DNA of 14,444 bases, taken from assembly GCA_050118555.1 (NCBI GenBank), contig JASFKQ010000081.1:1-14444 (forward strand). Reading direction: 5' to 3'. A program made the position numbers and the translations under genes. The notes beneath the pieces are model-generated. The model was not told where the DNA came from, did not search any database, and saw only the letters and a list, made by a program, of their open reading frames with translations. The DNA comes from CALKKN01 sp050118555. GTDB lineage: Bacteria; Pseudomonadota; Gammaproteobacteria; Xanthomonadales; SZUA-36. Of the stretch, positions 1 to 6,690 are shown one piece after another; the first letter of the stretch is position 1, and each line of letters opens with the position of its first letter.

Positions 1-1907
1 GCGTTTTCCAGCGGGGCCAGGTTGAAATGAGGCACGGGTCGCAGGGCTGTCGGCGAGCCGTGGGGCCTGGTCGGATCGGCGGCGAGTTGGTATGCGCCGG
101 TCTCCAGCGCCTTGGCCTGGGCCGAGGCCGCGGCGCGCTTGTCCTCGGCCAGCGACTTGACCTCGTAGAGGTAGTCCGCGACCGTGTCGGCGAAATCGCC
201 ATACCGCTGGGGCGGCAGGTCGGCGTTCGCGGCGCGCAGCACCAGACGGCCGACGGTTTTGGCCAATACGGTGGCATAGGCCGCTCCCGGGTCGACGAAG
301 CGGCTGTGATGTGCGTAGTCGTCGTAGAGCGAATGGTACACACCGTCCGAATCTCCCTCGCCCCCATAGCCGATGTTCAGTGCCGCCAGCCCCAGGTGCT
401 CGATGAAGGTCGAATAGTCCGAACCGGAGCCGAGCGCGTGCAGGGGCAGGTCCCGCGCCGGGTCCGCGGCAATCTCGCCCAATTCCTGATCTTCCTTGGA
501 AGCGCCTGACTCCTGGCCGTTCACGGCCAGCGCGGCGCGCAGGCGCGAGCCGACCGCGACGCCCGTCTGTGGATCTGCCACGTCGGCCGCGACTTCGTTG
601 ACGAAATGCTGCAGTGAATGGCTGCCGCCGGCATAAAGGAAGCCGCGGCCGTTGCCGTCGGTGTTCACGTAGACTAACGCCTTGCGCCGCAGTTCGTCGG
701 CATGTGTCTCGGCCCATTCGGTCGATCCGATCAGGCCCGGCTCCTCGGCGTCCCAGCTCAGGTAAACCAGCGTGCGCTTCGGCTTCCAGCCGCTCTTCAC
801 CAGCGCGCCCAGTGCCCGCGCCTCGCCCATCATCGCGACGTGGCCCGAGAGGGGATCGGAGGCGCCCATCACCCAGCCGTCGCGGTGGTTGCCGCGCAGG
901 ATCCACTGGTCGGGGTAAACGGCGCCCGGGAGCGTCGCGACGACGTTGTGGATCGTCTTCAGGCTCCAGTCGGACTGCACGACGAGATGCACCCTTGCTG
1001 CATCGTCATCGCCCAGGTGATAGGTCAGTCCCAGGGCGCCGCGAAAAGATGGCGGGGCCACTTGTCCCCCCATGGCGGCGAGCAGCTTGCCGGCCTCGCC
1101 ATAGGCAATCGGGACGGCCGGAATCTTCATAATGGTTTGCACGTCGGCACGCTTCAGGCGCTTGGCCTTCTTGGTGGCGCCGACCCCCGGCGTCAGGGGG
1201 TCGCCGGGATAGATCGTCATGTCCATGACCGAGCCACGCTGCAAGCCGGCGGGCGGCCGGGCCGGGCCGTCCGGGTAAACTTCGTTCACCGCGTAGCCAT
1301 CGCCCTGCGGGTCGGAATAGATGATGCAGCCAACGGCGCCGTGCTCCTGCGCCAGCTTCGGCTTCAATCCGCGCCAGCCGGCGCCGTAGCGCGCGAGCAC
1401 GATCTTGCCCTCTACCGAAACTCCCATCCGCTGCAGCGCCTCGTAGTCCTCCGGCATGCCGTAATTCACGTAAACCAGCGGCGCCGTCACATCGCCGTCG
1501 CCCTGGTATCCCAGGTAGGCGGGCAGCGCGTCCTTCGTTTGCGTCGGCTCGTCGCCGGCGACCGGCGGCTCGGTAAGCGCGACCGGCTGCGGCGTCGGCC
1601 CCAGCAGATCGAGCGAGACGTTCAACGGCGTCGGGTAGAGCACCTCGAAGCTTTCGATCCTGGCATCCCAGCCCCATTCCTTGAACTGCGCCAGTGTCAG
1701 CTCGGCGTTGGCCTTGTTGTGCGGCGCACCGACGTGGTTGGGCTCGGCTGCCATCGTCCGCAGCCATTGGTCCATCGCGGCCGGATCGATCGCAGCGTCG
1801 AAACGCGCCTCGACCGCTTCGTCCTTGCCGGTGGGCGCCGCGGACAGCGGCGCGGCAGTGGCCAGTATGGCCAGGAAGGTCATCGAAAACAGGAGCGGTC
1901 GGCGCAT
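1..1907 (-). CDS. Secreted M28 zinc peptidase, glutamate carboxypeptidase II-like (C-terminus outside window)
   Basis: Exported co-catalytic zinc peptidase of the glutamate carboxypeptidase II / transferrin-receptor-like branch of family M28, expected to remove C-terminal residues from peptides in the periplasm or outside. The 635 visible residues begin with a signal peptide (hydrophobic to about residue 25, AAPLSAAP). A PA-domain insert lies around residues 110-310, then the peptidase core. All expected active-site residues are present with family spacing: H341 (GNHRDGW), D351 (ASDPLSG), the catalytic/metal pair E388-E389 (WDAEEPG), D417 (VNTDGNG) and H525 (YHSLYDD). GGAGAAA lies 7 bases before the ATG. 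The frame is open to the window edge, where the helical dimerisation domain should follow. The family call is secure; substrate specificity is not visible. The promoter must lie in the divergent gap shared with a transposase remnant. Confidence 0.9.
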   Translation of the reverse strand, partial: MRRPLLFSMTFLAILATAAPLSAAPTGKDEAVEARFDAAIDPAAMDQWLRTMAAEPNHVGAPHNKANAELTLAQFKEWGWDARIESFEVLYPTPLNVSLDLLGPTPQPVALTEPPVAGDEPTQTKDALPAYLGYQGDGDVTAPLVYVNYGMPEDYEALQRMGVSVEGKIVLARYGAGWRGLKPKLAQEHGAVGCIIYSDPQGDGYAVNEVYPDGPARPPAGLQRGSVMDMTIYPGDPLTPGVGATKKAKRLKRADVQTIMKIPAVPIAYGEAGKLLAAMGGQVAPPSFRGALGLTYHLGDDDAARVHLVVQSDWSLKTIHNVVATLPGAVYPDQWILRGNHRDGWVMGASDPLSGHVAMMGEARALGALVKSGWKPKRTLVYLSWDAEEPGLIGSTEWAETHADELRRKALVYVNTDGNGRGFLYAGGSHSLQHFVNEVAADVADPQTGVAVGSRLRAALAVNGQESGASKEDQELGEIAADPARDLPLHALGSGSDYSTFIEHLGLAALNIGYGGEGDSDGVYHSLYDDYAHHSRFVDPGAAYATVLAKTVGRLVLRAANADLPPQRYGDFADTVADYLYEVKSLAEDKRAAASAQAKALETGAYQLAADPTRPHGSPTALRPVPHFNLAPLEN

Positions 1908-1950
1908 GAAACTTTCTCCGGGAATGGGTCGCGGCAAAGCAGCGAGTCTA

Positions 1951-2076
1951 GCGCCAACCGGCAGGGCACTCAAACCGACCTTCGATTTCATCGAGCGCAG
2001 CGCACTCCGTGTCATCGCCTGCATCGAGGATCCCCCGCCGACCCGCGAGATCCTCGAACACGTCCAGCGCCGGTAA
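1951..2076 (+). pseudogene. Remnant of IS91-family transposase C-terminus
   Basis: A short plus-frame stretch ending at TAA (2074-2076) reads GRALKPTFDFIERS then ALRVIACIEDPPPTREILEH. From memory this matches the C-terminal signature of IS91-family transposases, where a FDFDIE...C..CGG zinc-finger strand precedes L-R-V-I-A-x-I-E-D-P and an I-L-x-H-L helix. The cysteine pair normally between the two halves is missing, so the piece looks internally deleted as well as truncated. It has no start or ribosome binding site of its own and lies just upstream of the divergent peptidase start. The call is by motif only; a chance match cannot be excluded. Confidence 0.4.
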
Positions 2077-2356
2077 GCCCCGTTCAGCCACGTCACCCGC
2101 GCACCGCCGCATTCATACCCCACTTGAATCTCAACCAGCGCGAACGGGCTGCCGCTCAGGCCCCCACCTGGCCCGCGGCAGGTGGTTGCCGGTTCCCACC
2201 CGCATATCACCCGCCTCCCGGGCGGCTCATCCCGCGTCCGCGCCAAATCCAGCCTCGGGCAGAACATCGGCCACCACCCAATCCCAGCCGGCAATACTCG
2301 CTCGCATCAGGCAACACGTGCTATATACTTCCTGTTCGCTGGGATCAATCGAGAAA
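2077..2356. other. Intergenic stretch, no gene recognised
   Basis: About 280 bases between the transposase remnant and the MBL hydrolase. Open frames cross it on both strands, but their translations are Pro/Arg/Ser-rich and lack any domain or ribosome binding site. The only regulatory-looking string is TATACT at 2324-2329, a good -10 hexamer with only a poor -35 (CTCGCA, 2301-2306) 17 bases upstream; it could serve the MBL gene. The segment may be flanking sequence of the decayed IS91-like element. Confidence 0.35.
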
Positions 2357-3325
2357 GTGCAAATCGTCCTCCATCCGCGTAATCGCGAGCAGAAACGTGA
2401 GTCGAGGGTCCACCCTGGTGAAGTATTCGGGTTGATCCTGCTCATGTGGCTTGCGCTTGGCCTGCCCCTTGCCCGGGCGGCGGATCACTCTTGCGGCGAC
2501 GGCCCGGCGGTCGTTGAAGTGCTGGGTTCCGGCGGCCCCGAAATGGGCGACGGCCGGGCTTCCAGCGGCTATCTTGTCTGGATGGACGGCAAGGCGCGTG
2601 TCCTTGTCGATATGGGTAGCGGCTCGATGCTGAACTTCGAGCAGTCCGGCGCCGACCTGACCGACCTCGACGTGGTGTTGCTGAGTCACCTGCACGTCGA
2701 CCACGCCGTGGAACTGCCTACGCTGGTAAAGGCCTCCTTTTTCACCGACAGGCGCCGCGACCTGCCGGTGTGGGGGCCGACCGGAAACCAGCTGATGCCG
2801 CCCACGCGCGATTTCGTGCAAATCCTTTTCGGCCCCGAAGGAGCGTACCGCTACCTCAGTGACTTCCTGGATGGGGACGCGGCATACCGCTTGCTGCCCG
2901 GCGAAGTGGACGCCGGTTCGACCAGCCCGACACAAGTGTTCGAAAACGAACGATTCAGGGTGTTGGCCGTGGGGGTCAACCACGGGCCGATTCCCGCGCT
3001 GGCCTGGCGCGTCGAAACGGGGCAGCGCACCATCGTTTTCAGCGGCGATACCAGCAACTCGACCAATACCCTTGGAGCGATCGCAGACGGCGCAGACTTG
3101 CTGGTCGCACATCACGCCATCCCGGAAAGCGCGGAGGGCATCGCGCGTAAGCTGCACATGCCGCCATCGGAGATCGGGCGTGTCGCCGGTGAAGCCAAGG
3201 TCGGAGCACTAGTGCTGTCGCATCGGATGAAGCGCACGCTCGGTTTGGAAGCTCAAACCCTGGAGCTGATCCGCCGCAGTTACGGGGGTCCGGTGACCTT
3301 CGCCGAAGACATGGCTTGCTTCTAG
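2357..3325 (+). CDS. Exported metallo-beta-lactamase-fold hydrolase
   Basis: MBL-fold metal-dependent hydrolase of the RNase Z/arylsulfatase-like branch. Numbered from the GTG at 2357 (322 aa), it carries H111-L-H-V-D-H116, H209 (GVNHGPIP), D231 (FSGDTS) and H289 (LSHR), a full set for a binuclear zinc site. A hydrophobic stretch ILLMWLALGLPLARA followed by ADHSCGDG indicates an exported protein. The start is uncertain: GTG 2357 gives a long, positively charged n-region; TTG 2432 has GGTGA ten bases upstream but no charge; ATG 2444 leaves only 12 residues before the cleavage site. Substrate unknown; the fold alone does not imply beta-lactam hydrolysis. A frameshifted second copy of its middle lies at 4748-5012, and it faces the tail of a serine hydrolase. 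Confidence 0.82.
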   Translation: MQIVLHPRNREQKRESRVHPGEVFGLILLMWLALGLPLARAADHSCGDGPAVVEVLGSGGPEMGDGRASSGYLVWMDGKARVLVDMGSGSMLNFEQSGADLTDLDVVLLSHLHVDHAVELPTLVKASFFTDRRRDLPVWGPTGNQLMPPTRDFVQILFGPEGAYRYLSDFLDGDAAYRLLPGEVDAGSTSPTQVFENERFRVLAVGVNHGPIPALAWRVETGQRTIVFSGDTSNSTNTLGAIADGADLLVAHHAIPESAEGIARKLHMPPSEIGRVAGEAKVGALVLSHRMKRTLGLEAQTLELIRRSYGGPVTFAEDMACF

Positions 3326-3333
3326 AAGCAAGC
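3314..3333. repeat. Perfect 20-bp palindrome across the MBL stop codon
   Basis: GCTTGCTTCTAGAAGCAAGC is its own exact reverse complement, and the TAG stop of the MBL gene sits just right of its centre. An alternative hairpin can pair its right arm (CAAGC) with GCTTG a few bases downstream. There is no T-tract, so it is not a classical intrinsic terminator. It may act as a 3' stabilising hairpin, a weak bidirectional terminator or a protein site. Confidence 0.5.
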
Positions 3334-3437
3334 GTCTAACTGCTTGTTTGAAATGGTTTACCAGTGGCCCTCCTGCGTACCCGAACCACACTCAGCGCCC
3401 CTCCGCAAGAACACCCGACGTCCGGGCAATCGAGCGA

Positions 3438-3645
3438 TTACTCAACGCTGATCCTGTACGGCTCGAGCTTTCCGTCGGGCGTCGCCCGCGTGACGATCTC
3501 GGGCATCGCCTGCTCACAGTCGGCGCATTGCACCCGGGTGGACAGGCCGCCGCGGAGGCTTTGCCGAACTTGCTTGATCGTCTTAGGCGGGCCCAGCTGC
3601 TTGAGGCTGGACTCGATGTCAGCCAACGCGGTTTCCCTAAAAACG
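3438..3645 (-). pseudogene. 3' fragment of a serine hydrolase gene, paralogue of 5040-6443
   Basis: The minus-strand reading from about 3632 to the TAA at 3438-3440 is ALADIESSLKQLGPP...DGKLEPYRISVE. By hand alignment it matches the last 63 residues of the full-length serine hydrolase at 51 positions. DNA similarity continues weakly to about 3645 and also about 20 bases past the stop. The whole beta-lactamase-fold part is missing, so the fragment cannot be a working hydrolase. An open frame runs upstream to an ATG at 3695, but it adds unrelated residues and overlaps the end of the membrane gene, so I do not call it a gene. It marks one end of the break described for this duplicated block. Confidence 0.82.
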
Positions 3646-3658
3646 TGACTCCGTCCGA

Positions 3659-4057
3659 TCATTTCCCGGACTTGAGCACGGCTGCGACCAGCCAAGCTGC
3701 GATCAGCGCCGCCGCCACCACGATGAATTCCACCGCGACGCGCGAGCTGAGCCAGGCCAGCACGGGCAGCGCCAGGCCGGTCGTCAGTAGCAGCGCCGCA
3801 ACATGGGGTCTTTCAGCCTCGACGGCCAGAGCCGAGAAGACGAATCCCGCTCCCCAGAGGGCAGCTTGCAGGTAGGGCAGCAAACCCGGAGCGGACAGCA
3901 TCCAACTTGCCGCGATCAGCATTCCCAGTGCCGGGGCCCCCGCGATGAGTAGTCGGTAGACAAGCCGTGTGAGTCCGTTGGCGCGGCCCGCCAAGTGGCG
4001 CAATGAGGTGACCGTCGATTCCTGCTCAAGGGGCCAAACGATTGAGTGTGTTTTCAT
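3659..4057 (-). CDS. Small four-helix membrane protein of unknown function
   Basis: I do not recognise this 132-residue protein. A hydrophilic N-terminus of about 30 residues is followed by four predicted membrane segments near residues 33-55, 58-78, 86-103 and 108-127, ending in a short basic tail (KSGK). AGGAGAG lies seven bases before the ATG, a strong ribosome binding site. It is 50 bases downstream of the tetR-type gene on the same strand, and that gap contains a near-palindrome matching the one at the regulator's own promoter. The natural inference is a TetR-controlled envelope protein, perhaps for stress or efflux-linked protection, but nothing in its sequence names a substrate. Its 3' end abuts the serine-hydrolase remnant. 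Confidence 0.72.
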   Translation of the reverse strand: MKTHSIVWPLEQESTVTSLRHLAGRANGLTRLVYRLLIAGAPALGMLIAASWMLSAPGLLPYLQAALWGAGFVFSALAVEAERPHVAALLLTTGLALPVLAWLSSRVAVEFIVVAAALIAAWLVAAVLKSGK

Positions 4058-4073
4058 CCTGTCTCTCCTATAT

Positions 4074-4091
4074 ACTTACTGATAAGTAAGC
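4074..4091. promoter_or_regulatory. TetR-type operator before the membrane-protein gene
   Basis: CTTACTGATAAGTAAG (4075-4090) is an inverted repeat matching its reverse complement at 14 of 16 positions. Its arms CTTACT/AGTAAG are also found in the palindrome upstream of the TetR gene. It lies 17 bases before the membrane-protein ATG, touching its ribosome binding site region, where a bound repressor would block transcription. A candidate -35 (TTTACC, minus strand, 4098-4103) exists, but I cannot fix the -10. Confidence 0.6.
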
Positions 4092-4107
4092 TTTAATGGT
4101 AAATTTT

Positions 4108-4686
4108 TTAGGCGTCGACTCCGAGATCGATGCGAATCCGGGAAAACAGCCGTTCGAGAAGGCTTCTGCCCTGCATCCGCGCCAACTGCCTGGCGCCCTG
4201 GATCATGGCGACGATGGACGTCGCCTTGGATTCCGCATCGCCGTCGAAGCGGAATTCGCCCTGGCTCCGTCCGACTTCGAGAACCTTGGTCAGCCAGGCG
4301 GTCATGTCACGCATGAAGCCTTCCAGGGCGGACCTGGCGTCATCGGGGAGGTCTTCGAAATCCACGGACAGAGCCCCGGCCATGCAAACGGGCCGGCCGT
4401 GCTCGTATTGCTTCAGCGTGTGCCGGAACATGCCCTCGATCTGTGGCAGCGCCGGCCCGCCGTAGGCCATGAACTGGGCCGTGCCCTTGCGCAACACCTC
4501 GTGCTGCTCCTCGATCAGGGTCTTCACCAGATCCATTTTGCTGGGAAAATGGTAGTGCACTGCGGCGTTCCGAATGCCCAGCGGTTCGGAGATATCGCGG
4601 TAGCTGAAGCCGTTCACCCCACGGCGCATCATCAACTGAAACGCCTGTTCGATGATTTGTTCACGAGTGTTGGTGGCCTGAATCAT
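4108..4686 (-). CDS. TetR/AcrR-family transcriptional repressor
   Basis: A 192-residue protein with a TetR N-terminal DNA-binding domain: TREQIIEQAFQLMMRRG, then the helix-turn-helix around residues 27-46 (FSYRDISEPLGIRNAAVHYH) and FPSKMDLV, all typical. The C-terminal part (residues 75-190) is helical and would bind the inducer; GRPVCMAGALSVDFEDLPDD (98-117) is a common ligand-domain region and holds a cysteine at 101. AGAGG lies upstream of the ATG. Matching palindromes in front of this gene and of the downstream membrane gene suggest that it represses itself and that gene. The inducer is unknown. The cassette sits between two broken copies of neighbouring genes, a sign that it arrived by insertion. 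Confidence 0.88.
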   Translation of the reverse strand: MIQATNTREQIIEQAFQLMMRRGVNGFSYRDISEPLGIRNAAVHYHFPSKMDLVKTLIEEQHEVLRKGTAQFMAYGGPALPQIEGMFRHTLKQYEHGRPVCMAGALSVDFEDLPDDARSALEGFMRDMTAWLTKVLEVGRSQGEFRFDGDAESKATSIVAMIQGARQLARMQGRSLLERLFSRIRIDLGVDA

Positions 4687-4696
4687 AGGAGCCTCT

Positions 4697-4714
4697 ACTT
4701 ACTTATAGGTAAGT
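4697..4714. promoter_or_regulatory. TetR-type operator at the regulator's own promoter
   Basis: ACTTACTTATAGGTAAGT matches its reverse complement at 16 of 18 positions and shares ACTTAC/GTAAG arms with the site at 4074-4091. It overlaps the -10 hexamer of the candidate promoter of the TetR gene and ends ten bases before the ATG, as expected for autorepression. Confidence 0.65.
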
Positions 4715-4740
4715 ATAGTCGAACCGGATGCACCGTGCAA
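4712..4740 (-). promoter_or_regulatory. Candidate sigma70 promoter of the TetR gene
   Basis: On the minus strand TTGCAC (4740-4735) and TATACT (4717-4712) are separated by exactly 17 bases. The -10 matches consensus at five of six positions and the -35 at three of six. The -10 overlaps the palindromic operator. The promoter lies immediately beside the point where the MBL-gene remnant begins, so it belongs to the inserted cassette or was made at the junction. Confidence 0.45.
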
Positions 4741-4747
4741 CTCGCAC

Positions 4748-5012
4748 GCCGACTTGAGCGACCTCGACGTGGTGTTGTCGAGTCACCTGCACGTCGACCA
4801 CCCCATGGAACTGCCTACGCTGGTGAAGGCCTTCCATTTCACCGACAGGCGTCGTGACCTGTCGGCTTGGGGCCGACTGGAAACCGGCTGATGTCGCCCA
4901 CGCGACATTTTGTGCAAATCCTTTTCGGCCCCAAGACGCGTACCGGAATCTCGGTGATTTACTCGATAAGGACGAGGCATACCGCTTGCTGCCCGGCGAA
5001 GTGGACGCCGGT
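4748..5012 (+). pseudogene. Internal fragment of an MBL-fold hydrolase gene, paralogue of 2357-3325
   Basis: These 265 bases align with 2651-2917 of the intact MBL gene, at roughly 85-90% identity by eye. The metal motif SHLHVDH is retained. One G is lost near 4870, giving a frameshift and a TGA at 4889-4891, and a second single-base loss occurs near 4935. The 5' part (signal peptide and first strands) and the whole 3' third, including the remaining metal ligands, are missing. After 5012 the sequence passes within 28 bases to the stop codon of the serine hydrolase, so about 500 bases corresponding to the MBL 3' end and spacer have been deleted. Confidence 0.85.
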
Positions 5013-5039
5013 GCGCCCGAAGCCCGAGTAGTCGAGCGG

Positions 5040-6443
5040 TTACTCGACGCTGATCGTGTACTGCTCCAGCTTTCCGTCGTTCGTCGCCCGCGTGACGATC
5101 TCGAGCGTCGCCTTCTCACAGTCGGCGCTGTACACCCGGGTGGTCAGGCCGCCGCGGAGACCTTGCCGGACTTGCTTGATCGCCTCAGGCGGGCCCAGCT
5201 GCTTGAGGCTGGACTCGATGTCAGCCAACGCGGCATCGGTAAAATAGTCGTTGCCATTTGGGGTAAACAGCGATCGATCGAGCCGCCCTTCCCTGAGGTC
5301 ATCGAAAATCGCGGTTGTCCGGGCGAGCATCCCCGCATCGTCCGGCGAGGCGCTGACGAAGAGCAGTTCCGCAACCTTCTCCGCGATCGTGGAGGCGGCG
5401 TTGGCGGCATCCTGATTGCTGAGCACGACAATCGCTGTACCGTCTTCCGGAAAGACGATGTTCGTCGCGGTGAAGCCGGAGACCTCACCCCCGTGGCCGA
5501 CGACTCGACGACCATCTTGGAGGGCGACATTGAGGCCGAGGCCGTAGCCGGTACCCACTCCGTTTGCCAGCACTACTTCCCGAGCCAGTTCGTTGAACAC
5601 CGTGGCGCCGGGCACGTCGCCATCGATCATTGCCCGATCCCACCTCGCCAGATCGGCAGGCGTCATGGCGAGTTCACCCGCGGCAAACAACCAACCCTTG
5701 CCTTCTCGCGGGGCCAACCGGGGCGGCCCGAGTGCGAAACGCCGATAGCCCGCCGCGTCTCCCGGGCCGAGGGTGCCCTGATCGATGTCCGTGACGCTCC
5801 CCATGCCGAGCGGAACGAATATCCGTTCGCGCAGGAAATCCATAAACGCCTCGCCGCTGACTTTCTCGACAATGGCGCCGGCGATGACGTATCCGGTGTT
5901 GCTGTACTGGTAACGCGTGCCCGGCTCGAAGTCGAGTGGCTGCCGGGCCCATCGGTCGATCAGCGCTTCGGTCGTGATCGGTTCGAGCATGGTCTTCGGT
6001 ACGTAGTCCTGTGGCCAGTAGTCCCGGATCCCCGCCGTATGCGACAGGATTTGACGCAGCGTGATGTCGTCGGCACGGGTCAGGTCGGGAAAAAATTTGG
6101 CGACCTTGTCGTCGAGACTGAGCTTGCCTTCCTCCGCAAGCATGACGACCGCCGCAGCGGCAAACTGCTTGCTGATGGAACCGATGGCGTAGCGCATGGA
6201 TGTCGTGGCGGACTGTTTCGGTTCCAGACGCGCCAGCCCGTAGGCTTTCGTCCAGGTACCCGCACCATGGTAAATGATGGCAACCGAGGCGCTGGGTACG
6301 CCCGTCTCTTCGAGAACCTTGGACACCGCGGTGTCGATCTCGCCGGCGACTTCGGCAGGCAGGCTCGTTGGCGCCTCGGCGTGGATCGCCGTCACGAAGC
6401 AGAGCAGAACCAGAAGAATCGTGCATTGTTTGAGTTGTGTCAT
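5040..6443 (-). CDS. Exported serine hydrolase of the class C beta-lactamase fold
   Basis: A 467-residue protein with signal peptide MTQLKQCTILLVLLCFVTAIHA cleaved near residue 22, so periplasmic or secreted. It has the penicillin-binding/AmpC-type active site: S89-I-S-K92 (nucleophile and general base), Y180-S-N182, and H317-G-G319 replacing the KTG box. The HGG form is common in EstB-type esterases and D-aminopeptidase-like members, so an esterase or peptidase is as likely as a beta-lactamase. Residues from about 370 form a C-terminal extension (LFTPNGNDYFTDAALADIE... to ISVE) of unknown role. AGAGGA lies seven bases before the ATG. This is the complete copy of the gene whose tail is at 3438-3645. 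It ends facing a broken MBL gene, whereas the intact MBL gene faces the broken hydrolase copy. Confidence 0.87.
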   Translation of the reverse strand: MTQLKQCTILLVLLCFVTAIHAEAPTSLPAEVAGEIDTAVSKVLEETGVPSASVAIIYHGAGTWTKAYGLARLEPKQSATTSMRYAIGSISKQFAAAAVVMLAEEGKLSLDDKVAKFFPDLTRADDITLRQILSHTAGIRDYWPQDYVPKTMLEPITTEALIDRWARQPLDFEPGTRYQYSNTGYVIAGAIVEKVSGEAFMDFLRERIFVPLGMGSVTDIDQGTLGPGDAAGYRRFALGPPRLAPREGKGWLFAAGELAMTPADLARWDRAMIDGDVPGATVFNELAREVVLANGVGTGYGLGLNVALQDGRRVVGHGGEVSGFTATNIVFPEDGTAIVVLSNQDAANAASTIAEKVAELLFVSASPDDAGMLARTTAIFDDLREGRLDRSLFTPNGNDYFTDAALADIESSLKQLGPPEAIKQVRQGLRGGLTTRVYSADCEKATLEIVTRATNDGKLEQYTISVE

Positions 6444-6552
6444 GAATGATCCTCTGTAACCGCTTCGGGCGACTCGACAGCGCCCGGCGCTTCCGATGTC
6501 CCATATTCTGGCACCTTTTCGCCACGCTTTCTGTTATCCCGTTGAAGTTATG

Positions 6553-6578
6553 GGGTCAGAGTAAAGGGACAGAGTAAA
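6553..6578. repeat. Two 13-bp units at the left end of the RAYT element
   Basis: GGGTCAGAGTAAA (6553-6565) is followed directly by GGGACAGAGTAAA (6566-6578), which differs at one base. Both are inverted relative to the array at the right end. They are probable recognition or hairpin-forming sequences for the transposase. Confidence 0.75.
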
Positions 6579-6690
6579 CCGACAGCAAATCACAGAGTTT
6601 TCCTGCTGCCAGAGACTGCAAATCCGTGTCGCGCGGGAACAGGACTTTCATTCAGTATCGAGTCTTGTTCAGTCAAATCAGTGGGAAGCG

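Noticed and set aside
702..2435. 577-codon plus-strand open frame
   Set aside because: It lies opposite the M28 peptidase, whose catalytic motifs and signal peptide are unmistakable; the plus translation is Arg/His/Gly-rich with no domain, an artefact of high GC.
3438..3695. 85-codon minus-strand ORF as a real small gene
   Set aside because: Only its last 63 codons are meaningful, being a copy of the serine hydrolase tail; the first part overlaps the membrane gene's end and has no counterpart in the full-length protein.
2357..6443. Beta-lactam resistance locus
   Set aside because: Both folds (MBL and class C-like) include many non-lactamase hydrolases; the MBL belongs to an RNase Z/arylsulfatase-like branch and the serine enzyme has HGG instead of KTG, so resistance is not supported.
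4854..6449. 531-codon plus-strand open frame
   Set aside because: Antisense shadow of the serine hydrolase, which has SxxK, YSN and HGG motifs, a signal peptide and a ribosome binding site.
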